This document shows positions 17,649 through 24,966 of a stretch of DNA of 64,000 nucleotides, piece by piece. Within the stretch, counting starts at the first letter, position 1; each line of letters opens with the position of its first letter. This stretch comes from an uncultured Dokdonia sp. Its GTDB lineage: Bacteria; Bacteroidota; Bacteroidia; Flavobacteriales; Flavobacteriaceae. Where the stretch lies: positions 140,626-204,625 of the forward strand of contig NZ_CANLNH010000009.1 in NCBI RefSeq assembly GCF_947492535.1, read 5' to 3'. Position numbers and translations under genes: made by a program. Below the pieces are notes generated by a model. That model was not told the origin of the DNA, did no database searches, and saw nothing but the letters and a program-made list of their open reading frames with translations.

Positions 17649-17680
17649 CATAAATATTGTGTATTCAATCAGGAATCAAA
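17649..17680 (-). promoter_or_regulatory. Predicted Bacteroidota -33/-7 promoter of A4
   Basis: On the minus strand TTTG (17677-17680) is followed after 20 bp by TATTTATG (17649-17656), one base off the TAnnTTTG -7 consensus. This would place the transcription start close to the GGGAACGCC of the leader block. Confidence 0.55.
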
Positions 17681-17712
17681 TTAGTCAACTATAGAGAGTT
17701 AAAAAAGTACTG

Positions 17713-17740
17713 TTGCCTTATATTGAACAAAATAGGGCAA
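17713..17740. promoter_or_regulatory. Interrupted palindrome upstream of A4
   Basis: Twelve-bp arms TTGCCTTATATT and AAAATAGGGCAA (10 of 12 symmetric) around GAAC, about 33 bp upstream of the predicted -33 box, a position suited to an activator. Confidence 0.65.
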
Positions 17741-17771
17741 AAAAAACGCTATCCTCAATGGATAGCGTTTT
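17741..17771 (-). terminator. Terminator after precursor B3
   Basis: AAAAAACGCTATCC / GGATAGCGTTTT stem with loop TCAAT, 21 bp beyond the B3 stop. Confidence 0.85.
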
Positions 17772-17791
17772 CATGAATCTTTACATGATTT

Positions 17792-17968
17792 TTATGGTAA
17801 ATCATTTGTGGTGCAATAAAGATCTGAACAGTTATTGCTATGTTTATACCAATCAGTACCATCTGTAGGAATACAATCTCCTCCATTAATAATATCCATT
17901 CCTCTTGTTTCTATTCTAGCAATTGTAAGTTTATTAAGGTTAATACCTTTCTTTACTTGTTTTTTCAT
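17792..17968 (-). CDS. Putative precursor peptide B3
   Basis: 58 aa, not in the ORF track. The leader MKKQVKKGINLNKLTIARIE is class B (LNKLTIARI), followed by MDIINGGDC. The core has three Cys and several Ser/Thr (DCIPTDGTD, NNCSDLYCTTN). It sits immediately downstream of regulator R3 with an interrupted palindrome between them, the same layout as R1/B1. A GGAACGC string near 18035 weakly resembles the leader block. Precursor role inferred from context. Confidence 0.8.
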   Translation of the reverse strand: MKKQVKKGINLNKLTIARIETRGMDIINGGDCIPTDGTDWYKHSNNCSDLYCTTNDLP

Positions 17969-18082
17969 ATGAGTGTGTTTTATAAAAATTAATGTTAGCT
18001 AATATGTTTGAAAATTATAACATATCTATTTTTAGCGTTCCTTAAATGTAATTGCAATCTCTATAGAAACATAATTCACAAT

Positions 18083-18104
18083 CCCTAAATTGTTTAAAAT
18101 AGGG
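18083..18104. promoter_or_regulatory. Interrupted palindrome upstream of B3
   Basis: Arms CCCTAAATT and AAAATAGGG (7 of 9 symmetric) around GTTT, 116-137 bp before the B3 ATG. Confidence 0.55.
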
Positions 18105-18142
18105 CTCTATAATTAAGTAAAAAAAACAATAACATATTGATT

Positions 18143-19876
18143 TTAAATCTCTTGTATTTTTTTTATATAATATGACGGATTGATTCCTGTCTTAGATTTA
18201 AAATGCTTAGCAAATGAATAATCACTTTTATATCCTAATTCTGTAGCTATAGATTTAATAGAAAAAGATCTGAATTTCTTATCATTTTTTAATCGATTAA
18301 CCGCATAATCAATACGCAAGTTATTTATATAATCATTGTAACTAAGTCCTTTGTGGGTATTTATAATTTTAGATAGATAGGTAGCATTTGTCTTTACTTT
18401 CTTAGCCATAGATCGTAAACTACATTCTGTATTAAGAAAAAACTCCTGTTGTTCTAAACGTTTAAGCCCCTTAAGTACAGCTCTCACTTTTTCATCATCA
18501 ATAATTACTTCCCGAGACTTCTCTTTTGGTTTTAAGGATTCTTTAGAAGACTTTTCCAATTGATCAACCTTCTTAAGCAGTTTATCAAAAGATTGCTGAC
18601 TTGTACGTTGTTTTTTCTTGTACACGTATAAAATAAGAACACAAATTCCAGAGACAGCAATAAGGAGGCATAAAAAATAGATAGCATTCCTTTTTTGAGC
18701 TGCTACTTCTTCGCCTAATATCCCTGTATCATTGTTATAAATTTTATTTACAACCTTGTCTCTATTTTTCTGATATTTTTCATTTAGTTTACTAAATTCA
18801 CTATACCAATACAAAGATTCTTTATGATCGCCAAGACCTTCATGAGAGGTTGCCATTAATTTATAGGCATGAATAAGTCGTGGTCTATGATTTATAGACT
18901 CATCATCTCTTTTTACATCTATAATCTGCTGTAATTTATCAATTGCATTTTTGTATTCTTTTTTTTCTATGTAACAACTCGCCAGAAAATAATTAATATT
19001 AATCATAAAGGTTTTATTCTTTATGTCACTTTCTTTAAGAATATTATCTGCAATCTTCAAATATTGTAATGCTTCCGTATAATCCTGTTTATAAAAATAA
19101 ACGGTCCCTTTTTTTGTATATAAATCAATCAGGCCTGCCTTATAATCTAAAACATTACTCATAGCGAGTCCTTGATTGACATACGTTAAAACAGTGTCAT
19201 ATTGTTGTACATCTGATTTATTTTTAGATTGTTGTATATCTAGATGTACTTCTGCAACTATGGTAAGTAAGTTTACATGAGCTCGTTCATTATGATACTT
19301 TGTTTCAGAGACAATAGCAAGTCCTTGATTACATACCTCGAGCGCCTTATCTAACTGCCTCATTCTTCTTCTAATAATAGCAATATTGGGGTGTATAATA
19401 ACTATCCTGTGATTATCTTGACCTTGTTTTTGAGTAATTTCTAATGCTTTATAATAAGCATCAAGTGCTTCTTGATTACGCCATGCTGTCAATTCTAAAC
19501 TTCCTAACGACGTATATAAATCAATGAGTTTTTCTTTATTCTTTATAAACTGAGCATATAAAATAGCTTCTTTGATATAGGATACAGATCGTTTATTATC
19601 TCCTTGTTTTGAAAATGTGCGACTCAGTTTTTCATATAGTACAACTCTATCGAGATCGCTTTGAAACCTTCGCAGTAATTCTTTTTCATAAGGAATAGCT
19701 TTTTCTTGAGACAACTCTATGATATTAGAAAAAAGCTGATCATTGGTTTCCTGCCTTAAATCGACGCGTATATTTTCTTGTTGTGCAAATGATTTGTTGT
19801 GTATACTTAAAAAGAAAATAATAAGTATAGGAATACTTGCTAGATATATATTATATCGTGAGGGGGAATACATCAT
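18143..19876 (-). CDS. Membrane TPR / AraC-type HTH regulator R3
   Basis: 577 aa, same architecture as R1: N-terminal hydrophobic segment (~13-31, ending HNKSFAQ), TPR-like region, membrane helix (~395-415, FLCLLIAVSGICVLILYVY) and C-terminal AraC HTH (~480-575). The recognition-domain sequence KTNATYLSKIINTHKG is identical in R1, which fits the related palindromes near their target genes. Likely controls B3 and possibly A2-A4. Ligand unknown. Confidence 0.85.
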   Translation of the reverse strand: MMYSPSRYNIYLASIPILIIFFLSIHNKSFAQQENIRVDLRQETNDQLFSNIIELSQEKAIPYEKELLRRFQSDLDRVVLYEKLSRTFSKQGDNKRSVSYIKEAILYAQFIKNKEKLIDLYTSLGSLELTAWRNQEALDAYYKALEITQKQGQDNHRIVIIHPNIAIIRRRMRQLDKALEVCNQGLAIVSETKYHNERAHVNLLTIVAEVHLDIQQSKNKSDVQQYDTVLTYVNQGLAMSNVLDYKAGLIDLYTKKGTVYFYKQDYTEALQYLKIADNILKESDIKNKTFMININYFLASCYIEKKEYKNAIDKLQQIIDVKRDDESINHRPRLIHAYKLMATSHEGLGDHKESLYWYSEFSKLNEKYQKNRDKVVNKIYNNDTGILGEEVAAQKRNAIYFLCLLIAVSGICVLILYVYKKKQRTSQQSFDKLLKKVDQLEKSSKESLKPKEKSREVIIDDEKVRAVLKGLKRLEQQEFFLNTECSLRSMAKKVKTNATYLSKIINTHKGLSYNDYINNLRIDYAVNRLKNDKKFRSFSIKSIATELGYKSDYSFAKHFKSKTGINPSYYIKKIQEI

Positions 19877-19975
19877 ATATTTTTAAGTCGGTTGAGAGAC
19901 CTAAAAATAAGAATTCATTTTAAGATATACCCCTGAAATTTAGGGATTAACTTATTTTATTTATGGTGTTAAATA

Positions 19976-19991
19976 CGCTTTCGCGAAAGCG
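19976..19991. repeat. Iterated palindrome, copy 4 (upstream of R3)
   Basis: Perfect CGCTTTCGCGAAAGCG about 100 bp upstream of the R3 start; R1 has a copy in the same relative place. Confidence 0.95.
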
Positions 19992-20136
19992 CATAACAAA
20001 AGCCCATTGCAATACATCAATCTATCAAATGACGTGAAAAGTAAATTATCTCAAAAAGCTCATGAATATATGAATACTCATATCCATGTATCTATAGTCC
20101 TCAAGGTATAAAACCTTCCTAGAATAAAACTAGAAT

Positions 20137-20165
20137 AAAAAAGGTCATTTATGAATAAATGACCT
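20137..20165 (-). terminator. Terminator after peptide C2
   Basis: AAAAAAGGTCATTTAT / ATAAATGACCT stem just past the C2 stop. Confidence 0.8.
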
Positions 20166-20188
20166 CCCTATTTCTATATATCATCTAG

Positions 20189-20374
20189 TTATGCCTGACA
20201 GCAGATGCAATGACCTTGAACTGGATGCGGTACATAACCGTCCATACATTCTCCTCCTGGATTTAAATATGGATTTATACATTCAAACTTTTGAATAGGT
20301 CCAAAACCTCCTTTGATTTGTTCTTTCTCTGACTTGTTTAATTCTTTTCCTAAATTCGAAATTGATTTTAACAT
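20189..20374 (-). CDS. GG-leader Cys-rich peptide C2 (bacteriocin-like)
   Basis: 61 aa. The leader MLKSISNLGKELNKSEKEQI ends in KGGFG and parallels C1. The core contains five Cys (ECINP, GECMDG, HCICCQA) and no Ser or Thr, so it cannot be a lanthipeptide substrate; it is also Pro/Gly rich. It is likely exported by the same C39 transporter. The shared upstream hairpin suggests co-regulation with C1. Confidence 0.78.
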   Translation of the reverse strand: MLKSISNLGKELNKSEKEQIKGGFGPIQKFECINPYLNPGGECMDGYVPHPVQGHCICCQA

Positions 20375-20403
20375 AATTGCTTGTTTTTTGTATTATTTGA
20401 ATT

Positions 20404-20427
20404 CTTGATCATTTAAAGACACTCAAG
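20404..20427 (-). promoter_or_regulatory. Shared hairpin in the upstream region of C2
   Basis: Minus strand CTTGA-GTG-TCTTTAAATGA-TCAAG; 22 of 24 positions match the C1 copy; 30-53 nt before the C2 ATG. Confidence 0.65.
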
Positions 20428-20619
20428 TATATGTCTACTTTATCTTAAAGAATATGATGTATTGTGTTAACCATATATTTTTATAAAGAAGCTATGTAAT
20501 AGATTATTAAAAAATTATATACACGCTAGTATGATTATGTGACGGTATTCTATTTATTAATTGGCCACCAATACTCCAAATATTAGGGAATCTTATAGAA
20601 AAGACAAGGAAAGCTAATC

Positions 20620-20656
20620 GGAATTCTAAGAATTAAAAGTTGGAATTCTAAGAATT
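20620..20656. promoter_or_regulatory. Paired direct operator-like sites upstream of R4
   Basis: GGAATTCTAAGAATT occurs at 20620-20634 and again at 20642-20656, 22 bp apart (about two helical turns). Each is itself a dyad (AATTCT-A-AGAATT). A third copy lies just upstream of precursor B4. Confidence 0.75.
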
Positions 20657-20817
20657 CAAAAAAGAAAAAAAAAGAACTAACAACCTTAATACAAGTGATT
20701 TAAAATCATTTATTTAACATCTTCTTCAAATAACCTATATATAACAAGTATACTTATGAAAATACTAACAGGCTCTTTTAAATAAATTATCTATTTTTCA
20801 AAAAAATATAATAATTA

Positions 20818-22548
20818 ATGATGTATTCATTGACGCAAAGATCGCTTTACATTTATATAATTTTTATAGTACTTATTTCGCAAAATATCTTTGCTCAAGA
20901 AAAAGATTTTATAATTCCTGATTCTCTTAAGGGAAAAGACTTCAATTATTTAGACAAGCAATTCAGAACGCATTATTTAGACACTGTTACATCATTAGTA
21001 TACCTAAACACTATTTATAAAAAAGGATTTATAGAAAATAATATAGCAAATCAATCTTTTGCTTTATCTCAATTAGCCTACTATACTACAAACAGAAATG
21101 ACAAATTAGATCTTATTAAAAAATCTATTGCTAAAGGAGAAGAAGAAGCGCTTTACATGTCATTATCTGCGCGTTTGATGCTTGGTATAAATTACCACAG
21201 TCATTTTGAATATGAGGAAGCACTACAAGAATATTTACTATTGTATAATAACTCAAAGAAAGCTAATAGTGAAGTTTATGAGTTTAATGCATTAAATCGT
21301 ATTGCGCAATTAAAAAGAGATATAGGAAATTATAAAGAAGCTTTAGAAACTTATAAAAAGTGTTTACATTACGAGAAGTTAAAGATACCCATAGACTCCA
21401 TTTCTCTAACACGCACTTATGTAGACATGGCTGAATCTATGCGATACCTCAAAAAACATGATTCTGCCTCTTATTACTATAGATATATTAAAGACCATGG
21501 TTATAAAAAAAATAACTTCTACTTAAATATAGCCACTATTAACCAAGGAATTAATTTATATGAAATTGGCAAGCTTAAAGAAAGTGGAGTACTCTTACAT
21601 CAAGGCCTTCAAAACATTAATTTAAATAACAAAAGTAGTCATAGATATCACATACTATCGCTACTATACCTAGGAAAGATTAATCAATCTCTAAATAAAA
21701 ACCTAGATAAAACGAAACGTTATTTCCAAACTATTGATTCTTTATATACAGCTACAAATATTATCATTCCAGAAACTAGAGAAGTGTATGAATTTTTTAT
21801 TAAAGACTATATAAAGCAAAAAGATGCAAATGCACAGATCAATACTATAAATAAACTAATGAAATTTGATAGCATTGCTGCTGAAAGAAAGATAAATACC
21901 CTTACCAAATTTCATTCAGAATATGACACACTTCAATTAACAAAAAGTAAAGAAGAAATCATTAAGAACTTAGAAAAACAGAAAACACAACTTAGCAAAA
22001 AAGTCATTTACTTAAGTGTATTCATTCTACTTTTTATCATATTATTTTTAATACAGTATAAAAAACATAAAACGTATAAAGATAGATTTAATAAAATTAT
22101 TTCTGAATTAGATACACATAAAGAGAAAAACACACCTTCATATACGTCTTTAACTACTGAAGAAAAATTACTCGATGTCATTGATGAAACCACCATTAAT
22201 ACAATCGTAGATAAACTTACTGAATTTGAAGAAAAAGAAGGTTTCTTACAGAAAGATATCACGCTATCTATTCTTGCAAAAAAATGTACTACAAATACGA
22301 AATACTTACCTAAAATTATAAATGCCTATAAAAATAAATCCTTCGTAAACTATATCAATAGTCTTAGAGTAGATTATATCTTAAAAGAATTAAAGGAAAA
22401 TACCACGCTACAAAAATATACCATCAAAACCATTAGTGAAGAAGCTGGTTTTAACACGCCAGAATCATTTGCTAGAGCCTTTAAAAACAAAACAGGGATT
22501 AGACCTTCATATTACATTAGAAACCTCAAAAAGAACGTAGAAAATTAG
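20818..22548 (+). CDS. Membrane TPR / AraC-type HTH regulator R4
   Basis: 576 aa: signal-like N-terminus (YIYIIFIVLISQNIFAQ), TPR-like helical region, membrane helix (~396-415, YLSVFILLFIILFLIQY) and C-terminal AraC HTH (~475-570, LSILAKKCTTNTKYLPKII ... GIRPSYYIRN). It is the plus-strand partner of R2 and lies 99 bp upstream of precursor B4. Identical dyads upstream of R4 and B4 suggest that R4 controls itself and B4. Confidence 0.85.
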   Translation: MMYSLTQRSLYIYIIFIVLISQNIFAQEKDFIIPDSLKGKDFNYLDKQFRTHYLDTVTSLVYLNTIYKKGFIENNIANQSFALSQLAYYTTNRNDKLDLIKKSIAKGEEEALYMSLSARLMLGINYHSHFEYEEALQEYLLLYNNSKKANSEVYEFNALNRIAQLKRDIGNYKEALETYKKCLHYEKLKIPIDSISLTRTYVDMAESMRYLKKHDSASYYYRYIKDHGYKKNNFYLNIATINQGINLYEIGKLKESGVLLHQGLQNINLNNKSSHRYHILSLLYLGKINQSLNKNLDKTKRYFQTIDSLYTATNIIIPETREVYEFFIKDYIKQKDANAQINTINKLMKFDSIAAERKINTLTKFHSEYDTLQLTKSKEEIIKNLEKQKTQLSKKVIYLSVFILLFIILFLIQYKKHKTYKDRFNKIISELDTHKEKNTPSYTSLTTEEKLLDVIDETTINTIVDKLTEFEEKEGFLQKDITLSILAKKCTTNTKYLPKIINAYKNKSFVNYINSLRVDYILKELKENTTLQKYTIKTISEEAGFNTPESFARAFKNKTGIRPSYYIRNLKKNVEN

Positions 22549-22551
22549 TCG

Positions 22552-22565
22552 TAATTCTAAGAATT
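22552..22565. promoter_or_regulatory. Third R4-type dyad, upstream of precursor B4
   Basis: TAATTCTAAGAATT immediately after the R4 stop codon and 83 bp before the B4 ATG, matching the two sites upstream of R4. Confidence 0.7.
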
Positions 22566-22647
22566 TAGACTATTTCACAATATATATTTACTTCTCAGAT
22601 AGTAATTACACTTAGATTTAGCACACATATTTAAACAATAAAACCTT

Positions 22648-22899
22648 ATGAAAAAATCAAAAAAAGTACTTGAATTAAACAAACTTGTAATTTCAAAATT
22701 AAATGATCTTCATTCTATAAATGGAGGGTCACAAAATACAGACGAAGAGACTACATGTACTGGTCAAGGTGCATCAGATATATCTCCTTTATGTCCAAGA
22801 GTAAGTAGACCTAATGGGGTTTGCGACACTGAAAATGACAACACCTGTAATGGTAGACCAGGTGGTACGGGTACAGAAATTGTGAGTTTAGGTTGCTAA
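22648..22899 (+). CDS. Putative precursor peptide B4
   Basis: 83 aa. The leader MKKSKKVLELNKLVISKLND is of the class B/A intermediate type and is followed by HSINGGS. The core is long, with five Cys and many Thr/Ser (TTCTGQG, PLCPRVS, GVCDTEN, NTCNGRP, SLGC). It lies directly downstream of R4 on the same strand and ends before a terminator. The several Cys spaced among Thr/Ser suit lanthionine rings. Precursor role inferred. Confidence 0.82.
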   Translation: MKKSKKVLELNKLVISKLNDLHSINGGSQNTDEETTCTGQGASDISPLCPRVSRPNGVCDTENDNTCNGRPGGTGTEIVSLGC

Positions 22900-22943
22900 T
22901 ATTCCAATAATCGTATTCAGTTAACAACTTATAATAACTACAA

Positions 22944-22982
22944 GCGCCTTCCGTTGTATAGCTCGGAAGGTGTTTTTATTTT
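22944..22982 (+). terminator. Terminator after precursor B4
   Basis: CGCCTTCCG / CGGAAGGTG stem followed by TTTTTATTTT; it marks the downstream edge of the peptide island. Confidence 0.85.
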
Positions 22983-23011
22983 AGAGCACTTTTTGTGAGG
23001 GTATTTGTTAT

Positions 23012-23026
23012 GCTTTCGCGAAAGCG
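23012..23026. repeat. Iterated palindrome, copy 5 (upstream of thyA)
   Basis: GCTTTCGCGAAAGCG, with outer TATG/GTATA slightly degenerate, 74 bp before the thyA ATG. Confidence 0.95.
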
Positions 23027-23099
23027 TATACCAGAAAAATAAATAAATAAATCCTGTTTTACAGGGGTAAAAAGTTACCCGTCTCCACGGGCAATTATT

Positions 23100-23924
23100 A
23101 TGAAGCAATACCACGACCTTATACGTCACGTACTTGAAAATGGAAATGAAAAAGGAGACCGTACAGGAACAGGTACAAAAAGTGTTTTTGGCTATCAAAT
23201 GCGTTTTGACCTCTCTGAAGGATTTCCCATGGTTACCACAAAAAAACTCCATTTAAAATCTATTATATACGAACTCTTATGGTTTCTGAATGGAGATACT
23301 AATGTGAAATATTTGCAAGAAAACGGTGTGCGTATTTGGAATGAATGGGCTGATGAGAATGGTGATTTAGGTCCCGTATATGGCCACCAATGGCGTAGTT
23401 GGAATGGCGAAGAAATAGATCAGATTGCTGAAATTATAGAAACGCTTAAAACCAATCCTAATAGCAGACGTATGCTTGTAAGTGCTTGGAACCCTGGCGT
23501 GCTTCCTGATACCTCAAAATCATTTTCTGAAAATGTTGCCAATGGAAAAGCAGCATTACCGCCTTGTCATGCCTTTTTTCAATTTTATGTGGCCAATGGA
23601 AAATTGAGTTGCCAACTCTATCAACGCTCTGCCGATATTTTCTTAGGCGTTCCTTTTAATATCGCAAGTTATGCCTTACTTACCATGATGATGGCACAAG
23701 TATGTGGCTATGAAGCAGGAGATTTTATACACACCTTTGGAGATGCACATATCTACAGTAATCACTTTGAACAAGTCGAGTTACAATTGTCCAGAGAATT
23801 GCGTACTTTACCCACTTTAAAAATAAATTCTGAGGTAAAAGACATTTTTGGCTTCAAATTTGATGACTTCACCTTAGAAAACTACAATCCGCATCCACAT
23901 ATTAAAGGAGCAGTTGCAGTTTAA
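23100..23924 (+). CDS. thyA: Thymidylate synthase
   Basis: 274 aa ThyA, converting dUMP to dTMP with methylene-tetrahydrofolate. Seen: phosphate-binding Arg in [13 protein letters not shown], the catalytic Cys in [12 protein letters not shown], the [10 protein letters not shown] segment, and the C-terminal [13 protein letters not shown]. An extra loop after AWNP (residues ~130-145) is usual for Bacteroidota enzymes. No dihydrofolate reductase gene follows directly, which differs from the arrangement I expect in relatives. Confidence 0.97.
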   Translation: MKQYHDLIRHVLENGNEKGDRTGTGTKSVFGYQMRFDLSEGFPMVTTKKLHLKSIIYELLWFLNGDTNVKYLQENGVRIWNEWADENGDLGPVYGHQWRSWNGEEIDQIAEIIETLKTNPNSRRMLVSAWNPGVLPDTSKSFSENVANGKAALPPCHAFFQFYVANGKLSCQLYQRSADIFLGVPFNIASYALLTMMMAQVCGYEAGDFIHTFGDAHIYSNHFEQVELQLSRELRTLPTLKINSEVKDIFGFKFDDFTLENYNPHPHIKGAVAV

Positions 23925-23956
23925 ACCAATAATAAACTAAAAAGCAAATCAAAAAA

Positions 23957-24364
23957 ATGAAGAAATTAGCCCTAGTTCTTTTCGTATTAGTAAGTACTGT
24001 ATCTTTTGCACAAGAAGGTGTATCTATGAAACGTACCACAACACTTACCATTAGTGAAGTGCCGCCTACTTGGCCTGGATGTGATGGTTCTATCAACCAA
24101 AAGAACAATTGTTTTAGACAAAAATTGGCAAACCATGTTGTACGTGGTTTTAAATTTCCTGCAGGACATAAAAGCGGAACTCGTGTAGTCGTTGATATGA
24201 TTATCAACACAAAAGGACGTCCAGAAATCAAAGGAATGGAAGGCGGATCTAAAGAACTACAAGCAGAGATTAAGCGTAAAATCATGTCGATGCCAGATGT
24301 GAAACCAGGACACTCTGGAGGAACACCAGAAGTACGTAAATATAAGCTTCCATTTACATTCTAA
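23957..24364 (+). CDS. Periplasmic TonB C-terminal-like protein, paralogue 1
   Basis: 135 aa with signal peptide (LALVLFVLVSTVSFAQ). The mature part resembles the TonB C-terminal domain of Bacteroidota energy transducers: PPTWPGCDG ... KNNCFRQKLANHV, then a two-strand region TRVVVDMIINTKGRPEI. It lacks the N-terminal membrane anchor and Pro-rich spanner of a true TonB, so it is probably a stand-alone periplasmic domain of unknown role. The next gene is a paralogue starting 4 bp after the stop. Confidence 0.75.
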   Translation: MKKLALVLFVLVSTVSFAQEGVSMKRTTTLTISEVPPTWPGCDGSINQKNNCFRQKLANHVVRGFKFPAGHKSGTRVVVDMIINTKGRPEIKGMEGGSKELQAEIKRKIMSMPDVKPGHSGGTPEVRKYKLPFTF

Positions 24365-24368
24365 AGCT

Positions 24369-24845
24369 TTGAAATATATCGTTATTATCCTGTTTGTAAT
24401 GATTTCAATAAACACATTACAAGCACAAGAAGATGTAGAAATTATAGAAGTAACAGAAGATGCTGTTCCAAAAGATCTACCGTTTGCTATTATAGAAAAC
24501 GTTCCTGTATATCCAGGATGTACTGGAGAAGACAATGCATTACTTAAAAAATGTATGTCTGATAATATCGCTGCATTTGTAGGCACACACTTCAATATAA
24601 AAAAAGCGTCTAAAGGACTTGCATCAGGAAAACATAATGTTTTTGTAAACTTTAAGATAGATAAAGAAGGATTTGTGACAAACATAAAAAGTCGTGGCCC
24701 AAATAAAAAATTAGAAAAAGAAGCCATTCGTGTCATGAAAAAACTTCCTAGATTACAACCTGGAAAACAAAAAGGTAAAAATGTAGGAGTATTATATTCA
24801 TTACCTATCACTTTTTACATAGAAGATAACACCAAGAAAGGGTAA
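24369..24845 (+). CDS. Periplasmic TonB C-terminal-like protein, paralogue 2
   Basis: 158 aa; start codon TTG, 4 bp after the preceding stop, giving a complete signal peptide (YIVIILFVMISINTLQAQ). The conserved part is ENVPVYPGCTG ... LKKCMSDNIAAFV and KHNVFVNFKIDKEGFVTNI. It is likely translationally coupled to paralogue 1 and likewise lacks an anchor. An internal ATG nine codons in would cut the signal peptide, so TTG is preferred. Confidence 0.72.
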   Translation: MKYIVIILFVMISINTLQAQEDVEIIEVTEDAVPKDLPFAIIENVPVYPGCTGEDNALLKKCMSDNIAAFVGTHFNIKKASKGLASGKHNVFVNFKIDKEGFVTNIKSRGPNKKLEKEAIRVMKKLPRLQPGKQKGKNVGVLYSLPITFYIEDNTKKG

Positions 24846-24900
24846 TGCCTTTTTATAAAATTACTCCAAAAGACACTTTAACGATGTCTTAACGTGAGTC

Positions 24901-24916
24901 CGCTTTCGCGAAAGCG
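24901..24916. repeat. Iterated palindrome, copy 6 (upstream of egtB)
   Basis: Perfect CGCTTTCGCGAAAGCG, 50 bp before the egtB ATG. Confidence 0.95.
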
Positions 24917-24966
24917 TATAAAATTAGTAACTTTGAGAGTGACCTATAGATGGTCACTCTTTTGCT

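Larger units (their letters stand above)
20375..20817. other. Divergent region between C2 and R4
   Basis: 443 bp without a gene. It contains the C2 hairpin leader (20404-20427) and the paired AATTCTAAGAATT sites (20620-20656). The rest is AT-rich with poly-A stretches near 20660. Confidence 0.5.

Noticed and set aside
22938-23252. 104-aa minus ORF overlapping the thyA start
   Set aside because: Overlaps the thyA 5' end, the terminator and a palindrome copy; no credible domain.
24257-24811. 184-aa minus ORF opposite the second TonB-like gene
   Set aside because: The plus-strand frame has a signal peptide, a homologous neighbour and tight spacing; the minus frame is a shadow.
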